22,124 nucleotides of DNA, taken from an uncultured Microcaldota archaeon. GTDB lineage: Archaea > Micrarchaeota > Micrarchaeia > Anstonellales > Anstonellaceae. Where the stretch lies: NCBI GenBank assembly GCA_903923795.1, contig CAIXYX010000102.1:1-22124 (forward strand). Direction: 5' to 3'. Each line of letters starts with the position of its first letter. Positions within the stretch are counted from its first letter, which is position 1. The translations under genes and the position numbers were made by a program. Below the pieces are notes generated by a model that saw only the letters and a program-made list of their open reading frames with translations, was not told the origin of the DNA and searched no databases. This document shows, in pieces, positions 13,173 to 20,164 of the stretch.

Positions 13173-13213
13173 CGCCAACAGTTGCGTTTGCGCGTTCCCT
13201 TCCTGCTCAAGCC
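13135..13213 (+). other. tRNA-Ser intron (37/38)
   Basis: A 79-nt intron in a canonical bulge-helix-bulge: helix CTTG (13129-13132) with CAAG (13208-13211), bulges AA^C (13133-13135) and CC^A (13212-13214), and intron stem AGC/GCT. The 5' half is copy C of the tRNA-linked hairpin. The 3' half forms nested stems GGGAA/TTCCC and AAACGC/GCGTTT. Confidence 0.88.
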
Positions 13214-13265
13214 AACTGATCCCTTCACTGGGATTATGGGTTCAAATCCCATCCTCGGCGTCTAA

Positions 13266-13270
13266 TTTTT
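13266..13270 (+). terminator. Short T-run after tRNA-Ser
   Basis: T5 six bases after the tRNA end, within an A+T-rich spacer (13261-13331) shared with the convergent gene ending at 13332. Confidence 0.4.
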
Positions 13271-13331
13271 ATCTATCTTATATGAAAAAGCAGAGAAAAA
13301 ATAAATAAATAAAAAAAGAAAACCGCTCAGC

Positions 13332-13928
13332 TCACGCCAGGGCATCGCGCACATATCCCGCGAGCATGATCAGGAGCATGCCGTAGAACATGGCGAAGAG
13401 GCCCATCATGCTAAGCATCGTGATCGTCGCGACGAGCGGGTTGATCAGCACGAATATGCCGAAGAGGATGTACAATAATCCCATCAGCAGCAGGACCGAG
13501 CGTCTCTTGTTCTTTAGCGCGAACATTATCTGCCAGACGCCCCCGACAAGCGCGAGGAAAGCCAGCATCAGGACCAGCACCCCGAACGTGAGGAACACTC
13601 CCAACGCGACCGCGCCCGGCATCAGGACCATTATGGCGCCGAATAGCGCGGTCACAAGTCCGGTGGTCACGAAAAATCCGGCCAGCCCGCTCTTTTTGGC
13701 GAACACCAATCCTTCAAGCAGCTTGAGGCCTCCGGCCACCAGCAGCACAAAACCTAAGAGAAACACCGAAGCCTCGAGGGTCTGGGCAGGGTTGAGGAAC
13801 AGGATGATCCCGAACAGGAACATCAGGGCCCCGGCGATGCCTACAGACCAGCCGATCGCGTCCGCCGTTTTTTTCGCAACTAAGCCGGCGGGTTTCTTTG
13901 CAACGGGTTTTTTCATTTTTGTTTTCAT
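13332..13928 (-). CDS. HdeD/DUF308-family membrane protein
   Basis: 198 residues with a Lys-rich N-terminus (MKTKMKKPVAKKP) and six membrane helices arranged as three two-helix repeats. Each repeat has the family pattern of a small-residue helix followed by a Pro turn: LFGIILFLNPAQT, LFGAIMVLMPGAVA and LFGIFVLINPLVAT. This threefold repeat defines the HdeD/DUF308 family, which in E. coli is linked to acid resistance; the biochemical role is unknown and should not be assumed here. The start at 13928 is supported by GGGGTGA a few bases upstream and by a minus-strand TATA (TTTTATAAT, 13962-13970). It is transcribed as a single gene toward tRNA-Ser. Confidence 0.85.
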   Translation of the reverse strand: MKTKMKKPVAKKPAGLVAKKTADAIGWSVGIAGALMFLFGIILFLNPAQTLEASVFLLGFVLLVAGGLKLLEGLVFAKKSGLAGFFVTTGLVTALFGAIMVLMPGAVALGVFLTFGVLVLMLAFLALVGGVWQIMFALKNKRRSVLLLMGLLYILFGIFVLINPLVATITMLSMMGLFAMFYGMLLIMLAGYVRDALA

Positions 13929-13961
13929 ATTCACCCCTCTGACGCCATTTCGGGGTGGGGG

Positions 13962-13970
13962 ATTATAAAA
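13962..13970 (-). promoter_or_regulatory. TATA box for the HdeD-like gene
   Basis: TTTTATAAT on the minus strand, 34-42 nt upstream of the ATG at 13928, leaves a short leader that includes the GGTGA ribosome binding site. Confidence 0.6.
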
Positions 13971-13980
13971 GAAATCCTTT

Positions 13981-14946
13981 TCAGAGCCGGAAATCATTGG
14001 GCAGGCTCGCTCCATATTTCTCCACCGCGGCTGCGCCAAGCCGGCTGCCGATTTTGGCAGATGAAATCGCGTCTTTCCCGCTGCAAAGGCCCCAAATAAC
14101 TCCGGCGGCATAATTGTCACCTGCGCCTGTGGTGTCCACAACTTTTTTCGCGGGGTGAATGGGCACGTCAGCCAATTTTGAGCCATCCGAAAATATCGTC
14201 GAGCCGTTTTGTCCTCTTTTGAGGAAGACGAGAGGCGCGAGCTTGGCGAGCGCCTGCTCATCGAGCCCGAGCGCCTTCATCTCCTCCTCATTGAGAAATA
14301 GCGTATCTGCTTTCGCCGCCAGCTCTTTCGCCCTCTCCTTGTACTTGCCGAGCATGCTGGGGGATTCGAGCGCTATGATTATCTTCGTGCCCTGCCGCCT
14401 CATCTGCTCCGCCATCTGCCAAGCAACGCGCGAAATCGGCCCCGGCGTCAAGGCCGTAATTGATGCGATGAAGAAATATTTCGCTTTGGGCAAATCGGCG
14501 GGCATCTTGTACTGCTCGCTCACACCCAAAGAGACGGCGAATGTGCGCTGGCCGTCGGGTGTGATGAGCGCGAGTATGCGCCCGGATGCGCCGTTCACAT
14601 ACTGCATGAGCGGCGTGATTTGCGCGCTTTTGAGCATCTGCAAGAACCTGTCCCCTGTCTGGTCATTGCCAAGAGTGCCCGCATAGGCCACGCCGTATTC
14701 ATCAGCTTTCTTTTTCTCAAAGCTCTGCAGGCGCGCGAATGATTCGCAAACATTTCTCGCATTGTCGCCGGGGTCCCAGCGTAGCATCCTGCCCGCCAGC
14801 GCTTTTTCGAGAGTAGCCAATTGAGCCTCGTTCATGAAATTGCTTGAGCCGGGCACCAATTTGTGCGCGGCGAGGAAAGCGCCATCGACTTGCGCGAAAC
14901 CGTCCATTACCGGCGTGCCTAATGCGAAAAGCTCGAAGTTTGCCAT
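13981..14946 (-). CDS. PfkB-family sugar/nucleoside kinase, probably adenosine kinase
   Basis: A 321-residue cytosolic kinase of the ribokinase/PfkB fold. The N-terminus FALGTPVMDGFAQVD starts the substrate domain. PGDNARNVCESFARL stands where the family GG..xN motif occurs, and VAYAGTLGNDQTGDRFLQML is typical. The C-terminal signature VVDTTGAGDNYAAGVIWG carries the anion-hole GAGD with its catalytic Asp. The lid-region spacing resembles adenosine kinases more than ribokinases. Context agrees: the gene is divergent from S-adenosylhomocysteinase, whose product adenosine must be removed to pull the reaction forward. Substrate is therefore inferred. The ATG at 14946 is chosen because a TATA lies 23-30 nt upstream and the upstream in-frame codons run through the promoter. 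Confidence 0.83.
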   Translation of the reverse strand: MANFELFALGTPVMDGFAQVDGAFLAAHKLVPGSSNFMNEAQLATLEKALAGRMLRWDPGDNARNVCESFARLQSFEKKKADEYGVAYAGTLGNDQTGDRFLQMLKSAQITPLMQYVNGASGRILALITPDGQRTFAVSLGVSEQYKMPADLPKAKYFFIASITALTPGPISRVAWQMAEQMRRQGTKIIIALESPSMLGKYKERAKELAAKADTLFLNEEEMKALGLDEQALAKLAPLVFLKRGQNGSTIFSDGSKLADVPIHPAKKVVDTTGAGDNYAAGVIWGLCSGKDAISSAKIGSRLGAAAVEKYGASLPNDFRL

Positions 14947-14959
14947 GATTTTGTAATGC

Positions 14960-15002
14960 GCCCATCCAATTTTATACCCATGCTCGCCCATCCAATTTTA
15001 TA
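14960..15002. promoter_or_regulatory. Divergent promoter built on a 17-bp direct repeat
   Basis: GCCCATCCAATTTTATA occurs exactly at 14960-14976 and 14986-15002. Read on the minus strand, copy 1 gives TATAAAAT 23-30 nt from the kinase ATG (14946). Read on the plus strand, copy 2 gives TTTTATA 32-38 nt from the ahcY ATG (15034). The GCCCATCC half may be a shared operator, which would co-regulate the two genes. Confidence 0.7.
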
Positions 15003-15033
15003 TCCTGCACCCCAAATCCATTCGTTGATTCTT

Positions 15034-16329
15034 ATGAGCAAAATAAAGCACCCCGAGTTGGCGGCACGTGGCCGGCAGGAATTGGCGTGGGCCGAGAGCC
15101 ACATGCCTGTTTTGATGGACATAAGAAAGGAATTCATCAAGACGCAGCCTTTCAAGGGTTTGAAAATAGGCATCGCTCTTCATTTGGAGAAGAAGACAGG
15201 CATACTGCTCCGAACTCTACGCGACGGCGGCGCGACTGTTTTCGGCGCCTCATGCAATCCGAACACCACAGACGATGCCACTGTAGCGGCATTGGCCGAG
15301 GAATCACCGGGCCGGCTCGAAGTGTTCGCGTGGGCCGGGCAAACAAATGACGAATATTACGAATGCATAGATGCAGTGCTTGACGGGCATCCGAACATTG
15401 TCATCGATGACGGCTGTGATTTGACGATGCGCCTTCATGAGAAGAGACCCGCGCAGCTCAAGGAAATCATAGGTGCCTGCGAGGAGACGACAACCGGTAT
15501 AGTCCGGCTCAAGGCCATGCAAAAGGACGGAGCCCTCAAGCTGCCTGTTTATGCGGTCAATAATGCTCATTCGAAATACCTTTTGGACAACCAGTTCGGC
15601 ACCGCGCAGAGTGCCATTGAGGCCATCATGAAGGCCACCAACACCATTATCGCCGGCAAAGTGGCGGTTGTCTATGGCTATGGCTGGTGCGGTCGTGGAG
15701 CCGCCTCGCGCTTCAAAGGGCTTGGTGCGCAGGTCGGCGTGGTGGAAGTTGAGGGCACTCTCGGGCCCCACGAATCAGGCCAGAATAGGGCTTTATGCGC
15801 CATGTATGAAGGCTATCGCGTGATGAACCACAAGGAGGCGGCTGCAGTTGGCGACATCTTCCTCACCGTCACCGGCAATAAGCACGTTATTCGAGCCGAG
15901 CATTTCGAATTGATGAAAGACGGCGCGATTCTTTGCAACGCCGGCCATTTCAATGTCGAAATCGACGAGCCCGCGCTTCGGGCAATGAGCAAAAAGGTGG
16001 AAGAGGTGAAGGACAACATCACCGCCTACCATTTGAAGAACGGTAAGACTCTCTATCTGCTCTCGGAAGGCCGTCTCGTCAATCTGGCCCGTCCTTCTGG
16101 GCAGGGGCATCCAATGGAAATCATGGACGGCTCATTCGCCATCCAAGCACTTTGCTGCGAGTTGGTGGCCAAATCGAAAGGCAAGAAGCTCGCTCCGGGC
16201 GTCATGGATGTGCCGAAAGAGATTGATGATGCCACCGCCGCGCGCATCCTCAAGACAAGAGGCATTGTGCTCGACAAGCCCACCAAAGAGCAGGTGGCTT
16301 ATGCCGAAGAGTGGAAAGAGGGCACTTAA
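15034..16329 (+). CDS. ahcY: Adenosylhomocysteinase (S-adenosyl-L-homocysteine hydrolase)
   Basis: 431 residues, the normal length for archaeal and thermophile-type enzymes. It hydrolyses S-adenosylhomocysteine, the product of methyltransferases, to adenosine and homocysteine with tightly bound NAD (EC 3.13.2.1). Family blocks: SHMPVLMDIRKEF at the N-terminus, FGASCNPNTTDD, VIDDGCDLT, EETTTGIVRL, VNNAHSKYLLDNQFGT with the catalytic Asn/Lys/Asp, the Rossmann glycine motif GYGWCGRGAA, NAGHFNVEID and GQGHPMEIMDGSFAIQAL near the end. The start at 15034 matches the family N-terminus and lies just downstream of its TATA, so the mRNA has almost no leader. A putative adenosine kinase is divergent from it, and a Nudix-like gene follows 42 nt downstream. 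Confidence 0.96.
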   Translation: MSKIKHPELAARGRQELAWAESHMPVLMDIRKEFIKTQPFKGLKIGIALHLEKKTGILLRTLRDGGATVFGASCNPNTTDDATVAALAEESPGRLEVFAWAGQTNDEYYECIDAVLDGHPNIVIDDGCDLTMRLHEKRPAQLKEIIGACEETTTGIVRLKAMQKDGALKLPVYAVNNAHSKYLLDNQFGTAQSAIEAIMKATNTIIAGKVAVVYGYGWCGRGAASRFKGLGAQVGVVEVEGTLGPHESGQNRALCAMYEGYRVMNHKEAAAVGDIFLTVTGNKHVIRAEHFELMKDGAILCNAGHFNVEIDEPALRAMSKKVEEVKDNITAYHLKNGKTLYLLSEGRLVNLARPSGQGHPMEIMDGSFAIQALCCELVAKSKGKKLAPGVMDVPKEIDDATAARILKTRGIVLDKPTKEQVAYAEEWKEGT

Positions 16330-16371
16330 GCGGAAATTGAGTGGAAATGGCGGGAAAGAGGAAAGAAACCC

Positions 16372-16797
16372 ATGGGCACCCGCAAACCTCCTCGCCCAAC
16401 CATTCTTCCATCCGCCCTCGTCTGCGCGCTTTTCGAGGACAACGGGCGTTATTTCTTTTTGGAGAAAACCGATTTGGCGGGCAAAATACAAATCGAATTG
16501 CCCTGCGTGCTTGTCAATGAGGGCGAGGATCCTGTTTCGAGCTTGTCAAATTATCTTCGCTCCTCCCTTTCGCTCGACGCGCAAATCCATCTCATCTCTT
16601 TGCGCGGCTCATTCAATGCCGGAACGCGCAAAAGACGGCACATGATTCCGGTGCTGGCTTTCAAATGCACGGTAAAGAGGATGTCTGTCAAATTGCCGGC
16701 CGCATATTCCGGTTCGCTTTGGCTATCCGCTGAAGCTTCTTTTGAACAGAAAATGGGAAGAAACACCGAATGGCTGATGCGGGCCGAGAAAGTCTGA
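16372..16797 (+). CDS. Degenerate Nudix-fold protein
   Basis: 141 residues. The order of elements is that of a Nudix domain: ALVCALFEDNGRYFFLEK (first strands), LPCVLVNEGEDPVSSLSNYLRSSLSLDA in the Nudix-box position (residues about 43-70), RKRRHMIPVLAFKCTV, and SLWLSAEASFEQKMGRNTEWL, which resembles the closing WL.xEE region. The box should read GX5EX7REUXEEXGU, but the REUXEE part is replaced by SNYLRS, so the metal-binding glutamates are missing. It is therefore probably not a hydrolase and may bind a nucleotide or RNA. The ATG at 16372 has GAGG about ten bases upstream. It follows ahcY by 42 nt on the same strand, so co-transcription is likely. The fold call rests on pattern only. Confidence 0.6.
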   Translation: MGTRKPPRPTILPSALVCALFEDNGRYFFLEKTDLAGKIQIELPCVLVNEGEDPVSSLSNYLRSSLSLDAQIHLISLRGSFNAGTRKRRHMIPVLAFKCTVKRMSVKLPAAYSGSLWLSAEASFEQKMGRNTEWLMRAEKV

Positions 16798-16820
16798 TTT
16801 TTTGCCGATGGCTTTGGCGC

Positions 16821-18188
16821 TTATCCGTTCATTGCCGGCATCGGCATAGGTTTCAGCCCCATCATCGGCGCCATCAAGAAGTAGGGGAATGACTGCACCC
16901 TCTGGTTGTACAGCGTCGTGGCATCAACAACATAACTTTGTGAACCTGCCAGTTTCTCCTGTATTTCGGCCAGTTGTTTTTGCAAAGTGATGAAATTCTG
17001 GTTCGACTGCAAAATGGGATAATTCTCGGCCAAGGCCACCACTGTTTTGTCCGCCTCCTCAAGTTGCATGGCCCGCAGATTAGCAATTTCAGTCTGCAAA
17101 CTCTTCTCCCGTTTGGCGGCTGTCTCCACCACCAAGACCAGATTCGGCACCAAGTCATGGCGCATCTGATAAAGCGCATCCAAGTTTGCTTTTGCCTTCT
17201 CGATATTCTGGCGCAGGCGGATGGTGCCGTTGTAGAGTTCGAGAAGATTGACAAGAAGGAGGCCGGCGTACATCAGAAGGACGAGCAGGCCGACCAAATC
17301 AAGGACAATCCATTTGAAATACGCGAAAAAAGCCCATGTGCAGAATCCGAAGAGGAGCGGCCCGCCCAATCCCGCGAGGATGGTGCCCCATTCCGTCGCG
17401 CCACGGGCGTCTTTCTCGCTGCCATCTGAAATAACGAACACGCCGTCGGACGGGTCATATCCGACCATGATGCTGTCTTGCGAACTGCCTTCCCCCGCTT
17501 GCTGCACTGCGGCGGTTCCGAGCACATAAATCGAATCCCCCGGCTCGATGTATGTCTCCTCAACGTCGACCCTGTCCCCGTAATCGAGCAAGTCGGGGTA
17601 TTCGGCTCTAAGAAATGCCCTCAATTTGCCCTGCGTACTCTCGGGAGGAGGTTCGGGCGCTGCGGTTTTCTTGCCTCCGGTCACCATGGCGATGACATTT
17701 GAAATCGCGCCGAAGATGCTGCCAGTTGATGGCACTGCGCTGGCATTGATGTCCCTCTTGAGGTAATTCTGCGGGGTCATCTTGTGATGCGCGAGAAGGT
17801 TGGCAATGCCGTTCACGGTGCTTTTGCTTCCAGCCTCCAATGGAGACTGGATGGTGATGGCGCCGGTGTCATCCTCGAGATAGAACGGGTCCTTGCTCCA
17901 GAAATGCCTGACCATGCTGCGGCTGCGGTTTTTACCCGAGCCATGCCATTTGTAGATGGCAGTCTCGAAAAACACGCAACTTTTTTGGTTGTATGGCGAA
18001 GTCTTCAATTCGCCGAATGGTTTCGCTTTCCCGCAGACTTCGGTGATGCCGGGCGCGGCGGAAACCGCTTTCGACGTCGGCGTGTATTTTATCAGGTTGT
18101 AAATGTGATAAAGCGCAAGGCCGTAGAAGTAGGCCCCGAGGCCAGCGAGTGCGCCGATAATCAACGGGAACGGGTTTGACGAGCTCAT
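16821..18188 (-). CDS. GIDE-LemA fusion membrane protein
   Basis: 455 residues. An N-terminal membrane helix (about 7-33) is followed by a GIDE-type domain (E3 ligase-like membrane module, about 38-240), recognised by YTPTSKAVSAAPGITEVCGKA, SPYNQKSCVFFET, PFYLEDDTGAITIQSP and EPGDSIYVLGTA. No RING finger is present, so ligase activity is not implied. Two further helices (about 270-315) lead into a LemA domain: LYNGTIRLRQNIEKAKANL, RHDLVPNLVLVVE, ALAENYPILQSNQNFITLQ and YNQRVQSFPYFL. LemA proteins are helical membrane-associated proteins of unknown biochemical role. GGTGA lies three bases before the ATG at 18188. The [2Fe-2S] ferredoxin gene is 60 nt upstream on the same strand, so the two probably form one operon. 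Confidence 0.85.
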   Translation of the reverse strand: MSSSNPFPLIIGALAGLGAYFYGLALYHIYNLIKYTPTSKAVSAAPGITEVCGKAKPFGELKTSPYNQKSCVFFETAIYKWHGSGKNRSRSMVRHFWSKDPFYLEDDTGAITIQSPLEAGSKSTVNGIANLLAHHKMTPQNYLKRDINASAVPSTGSIFGAISNVIAMVTGGKKTAAPEPPPESTQGKLRAFLRAEYPDLLDYGDRVDVEETYIEPGDSIYVLGTAAVQQAGEGSSQDSIMVGYDPSDGVFVISDGSEKDARGATEWGTILAGLGGPLLFGFCTWAFFAYFKWIVLDLVGLLVLLMYAGLLLVNLLELYNGTIRLRQNIEKAKANLDALYQMRHDLVPNLVLVVETAAKREKSLQTEIANLRAMQLEEADKTVVALAENYPILQSNQNFITLQKQLAEIQEKLAGSQSYVVDATTLYNQRVQSFPYFLMAPMMGLKPMPMPAMNG

Positions 18189-18248
18189 CTGTCACCACAA
18201 GGCCGGATTAGGGCAATCTGCCGAACTGATATCTGCCGAATTTGCCAT

Positions 18249-18530
18249 CTATCCAACGCTCTCGAATGCGCAGTCGCCGTTGACCACCACTTGGCAAGCA
18301 AGACGCTGGTTCGGTTTAGCACCAAATGCCTCGAGCGTGCTCTTCTCGTTCTCGGTCATGGCATTGAGGTTCTGACCTCCGCTCACCACCGTCACGAGGC
18401 AGGTGAGGCACACGCCCTCTTTGCACGAGAAATTTATGCTTGCGCCTTTGCTCTCGGCCAAATCAACCAGTTTTGTGCCGGCCGGGCATTCCACTGTCAA
18501 ATTGTCGTTTTTGAACAAGACTTTGGGCAT
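18249..18530 (-). CDS. [2Fe-2S] plant-type ferredoxin
   Basis: 93 residues with the beta-grasp ferredoxin fold. It carries one-electron transfers in the cytosol through a [2Fe-2S] cluster bound by Cys36, Cys41, Cys44 and Cys79: SCKEGVCLTC gives Cx4Cx2C, and LACQ supplies the fourth ligand after 34 residues. The start at 18530 is supported by AGGTGAT six bases upstream, and the minus strand of the shared TTTTTAAT at 18578-18585 could serve as its promoter with a ~25-nt leader. It is the first gene of a likely two-gene unit with the GIDE-LemA protein. No reductase or oxygenase partner is encoded nearby, so its redox partner is unknown. Confidence 0.92.
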   Translation of the reverse strand: MPKVLFKNDNLTVECPAGTKLVDLAESKGASINFSCKEGVCLTCLVTVVSGGQNLNAMTENEKSTLEAFGAKPNQRLACQVVVNGDCAFESVG

Positions 18531-18577
18531 GTAATATCACCTATGGGAATATGCTGGCTTCTTCTATGAAGCTTTGA

Positions 18578-18585
18578 TTTTTAAT
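18578..18585. promoter_or_regulatory. Probable shared TATA between the ferredoxin and 18607 genes
   Basis: TTTTTAAT is 29 nt upstream of the plus-strand ATG at 18607 (leaderless). Its complement ATTAAAAA is about 50 nt upstream of the minus-strand ferredoxin ATG, which has a ribosome binding site and so can carry a leader. Confidence 0.5.
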
Positions 18586-18606
18586 CTTGAGCCACCATGC
18601 AAAGCT

Positions 18607-19257
18607 ATGGCAAACGAAACCTATAACCGGCTCCCGTCCGGCCTCATGGCGCGTCCCGCGAATTCGGGCCCAACTCAAGCGGCAGACTTGAACATCTCCA
18701 TGCCTTCCGAGCCGCCGTCGAGCAACGGCTCCATGCTGCCCCTCGTCCTCTCCATCATCGCCCTGCTCTTGGGCGCGACTTCCCTCTACCTCACGCTCAA
18801 CAATTCACAAAATGCCGGCATCAGCGCGGCCGATCGGGCAGTCTTGGGCGGCATGGCCAATGATTTGCGCGCCTTGCAGCAAAAGGAATTCACCGCAGCC
18901 TCGCCTGACTTGCAGACAACAGTTTCGGTGGAGAAGAGCTTCCCTCTCTCGGACATAATGCCGCAGAATTTCGCCATACCTCTTTCATTGGACATCCCTA
19001 TACAGGGCAATGTCATCGCAACATCTGGCACTGGGCAGGCCGTCAGTTTGCATCTCAATGACACTTTGCATCTTCGCGCATCAGTGCCTGTCGACATGAC
19101 AAACGCCACCTCGGGCATCATGGTGAACATAAACAAGGATGTTCCGATTACCACGCGGATTAGAAGCTCGTTCAAGATTTCGATGGTGTTCGGCGACGAA
19201 CTGAACTCGATAATACAGAAGCTGGATGAATTGAGCACGGAGCCGGCCAAGAAATAA
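18607..19257 (+). CDS. Single-pass membrane-anchored protein, unknown function
   Basis: 216 residues, family not recognised. A Ser/Pro-rich cytosolic N-terminus of about 38 residues precedes one membrane helix (LPLVLSIIALLLGATSLYLTL, about 42-62). The outer part contains a short heptad-like helix (SAADRAVLGGMANDLRALQQKE) and then a repetitive beta-rich region with alternating hydrophobic strands (FAIPLSLDIPIQGNVIATS, VSLHLNDTLHLRASVPV, GIMVNINKDVPITTRI). It ends in a short amphipathic helix (LNSIIQKLDELST). The start at 18607 is set by the TATA-like box 29 nt upstream; an in-frame upstream codon at 18574 overlaps that box and is rejected. Confidence 0.72.
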   Translation: MANETYNRLPSGLMARPANSGPTQAADLNISMPSEPPSSNGSMLPLVLSIIALLLGATSLYLTLNNSQNAGISAADRAVLGGMANDLRALQQKEFTAASPDLQTTVSVEKSFPLSDIMPQNFAIPLSLDIPIQGNVIATSGTGQAVSLHLNDTLHLRASVPVDMTNATSGIMVNINKDVPITTRIRSSFKISMVFGDELNSIIQKLDELSTEPAKK

Positions 19258-19280
19258 GAAGAGTCACTTTGTTTTAGTTT

Positions 19281-19928
19281 TTACTTCGCCGTTAGTTTGG
19301 CCTTTTTTATGAGGCATTTTCCACTTTGCCCTGCCCACTTCTTTTCCCATCCCCTAATTTCTATCCTCTTGCCAAAAAACGGCGCATCGGCGACAAAAGT
19401 CTCGCCTTCGCCGCCTTCGAGAAATGGATGGATGGCAGGCTTCATGGCCATGAGTCTGTCGACATCTTTCTCCTCGAGCCTTTTGCCAAGCCACTTGTCA
19501 TCAAGCCCTTCGGCCGAGACTGAAACAAGATAGACTTCCATTTGTCCGAGCATCTCCTTCAGCACATCCGGCCCCTTGTGCCATAATGGTGCGAAAGTCG
19601 GCAAGCGGAGATTTTCACCGATGACTTCGATGCGCTGTTTTTGATATTCTGAGGCGACAGCCCCAGACACGATGCCGTCGACTTTTAGCTTCTTTATGGC
19701 TTTCTCGAGGTCCGCGAGCTCATGTTCATGAGTAGTTTTTACCTCAATCAGTTTGATTCCGGCCGCTTTTGCCTGCAATTCGCACCATTCGGTGTTCGGA
19801 TGATGGAACATCATCGAATCTTCCTGCGGGTGCATGGTGAGCCATTGCACCTCCCAGCCCCAACTGAGGCAGAGGTGGGTGGCAAAGACTGAATCCTTGC
19901 CGCCGGAGAAGAGGATGACAACGCGCAT
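19281..19928 (-). CDS. dph6: Diphthine--ammonia ligase (Dph6-type ATP pyrophosphatase)
   Basis: A 215-residue enzyme of the adenine nucleotide alpha-hydrolase fold. It amidates diphthine on elongation factor 2 with ATP and ammonium, the last step of diphthamide synthesis (EC 6.3.1.14). The PP-loop ILFSGGKDSVFA is at residues 4-15. Family blocks follow: GIVSGAVASEYQKQRIEVIGE, LRLPTFAPLWHKGP, and the C-terminal HPFLEGGEGETFVADAPFF. This short form is the usual archaeal one, without the Rid-like extensions of eukaryotic proteins. A TTTATAAA box 25-32 nt before the ATG at 19928 predicts a leaderless transcript. The assignment fits an archaeal genome, since bacteria lack diphthamide. Confidence 0.9.
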   Translation of the reverse strand: MRVVILFSGGKDSVFATHLCLSWGWEVQWLTMHPQEDSMMFHHPNTEWCELQAKAAGIKLIEVKTTHEHELADLEKAIKKLKVDGIVSGAVASEYQKQRIEVIGENLRLPTFAPLWHKGPDVLKEMLGQMEVYLVSVSAEGLDDKWLGKRLEEKDVDRLMAMKPAIHPFLEGGEGETFVADAPFFGKRIEIRGWEKKWAGQSGKCLIKKAKLTAK

Positions 19929-19952
19929 GGTGAACTTGAGGTTGGAAGTGTT

Positions 19953-19960
19953 TTTATAAA
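19953..19960. promoter_or_regulatory. Palindromic TATA box (dph6, perhaps also tRNA-Ala)
   Basis: TTTATAAA reads the same on both strands. It fits dph6 on the minus strand. On the plus strand it would start transcription about 25 nt before tRNA-Ala. A nearer TATTTTAA (19987-19994) is too close to the tRNA to serve. Confidence 0.55.
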
Positions 19961-20007
19961 CCTGTCATGCGTCAATTGATTGGTCGTATTTTAATCCATT
20001 CATTAAT

Positions 20008-20079
20008 GGGCACATAGTCGAACGGTAAGACGCTGCCTTCGCAAGGCAGAGACTGGGGGTTCGATTCCCCCTGTGTCCA
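20008..20079 (+). tRNA. tRNA-Ala(CGC)
   Basis: Intron-free, 72 nt. The acceptor GGGCACA pairs with TGTGTCC (20072-20078) and contains the G3.T70 wobble that defines alanine tRNA; the discriminator is A. The anticodon stem is CTGCC/GGCAG with loop TTCGCAA and anticodon CGC at 20040-20042. The T-arm is GGGGG-TTCGATT-CCCCC. CCA is not encoded. Confidence 0.96.
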
Positions 20080-20080
20080 A

Positions 20081-20118
20081 GGGCTTTTTGCGCTAGAGGC
20101 GCAAAAACCCCGGAAAAA
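20081..20118 (+). repeat. tRNA-linked hairpin element, copy B
   Basis: GGG, C, T5, GCGC-TAGAG-GCGC, A5, C, CCC, GGAAAAA, starting one base after the discriminator of tRNA-Ala. The stretch CAAGGGCTTTTT is shared exactly with copy A in the tRNA-Tyr T-loop intron. It could act in 3' processing or termination of tRNA-Ala, but the related copies inside introns argue against a simple terminator. Confidence 0.75.
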
Positions 20119-20164
20119 AGAATTACCAATGGCAATGCCCAAATTATGGAAGGGTTGTTTTTCG

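Larger units (their letters stand above)
13097..13260 (+). tRNA. tRNA-Ser(TGA) with intron
   Basis: Exons 13097-13134 and 13214-13260 make an 85-nt class II tRNA. The acceptor GCCGAGG pairs with CCTCGGC (13253-13259) and the discriminator is G, as expected for Ser. The D-stem is GCAT/GTGC with one T.G pair. The anticodon stem is TCAGT/ACTGA with loop CTTGAAA and anticodon TGA at 13131-13133. The long variable arm is TCCC-TTCACT-GGGA, and the T-arm is ATGGG-TTCAAAT-CCCAT. CCA is not encoded. Confidence 0.93.

Noticed and set aside
19987..19994. TATTTTAA as the tRNA-Ala TATA box
   Set aside because: It is 14-21 nt from the mature 5' end, too close for transcription to start at or before base 1 of the tRNA.
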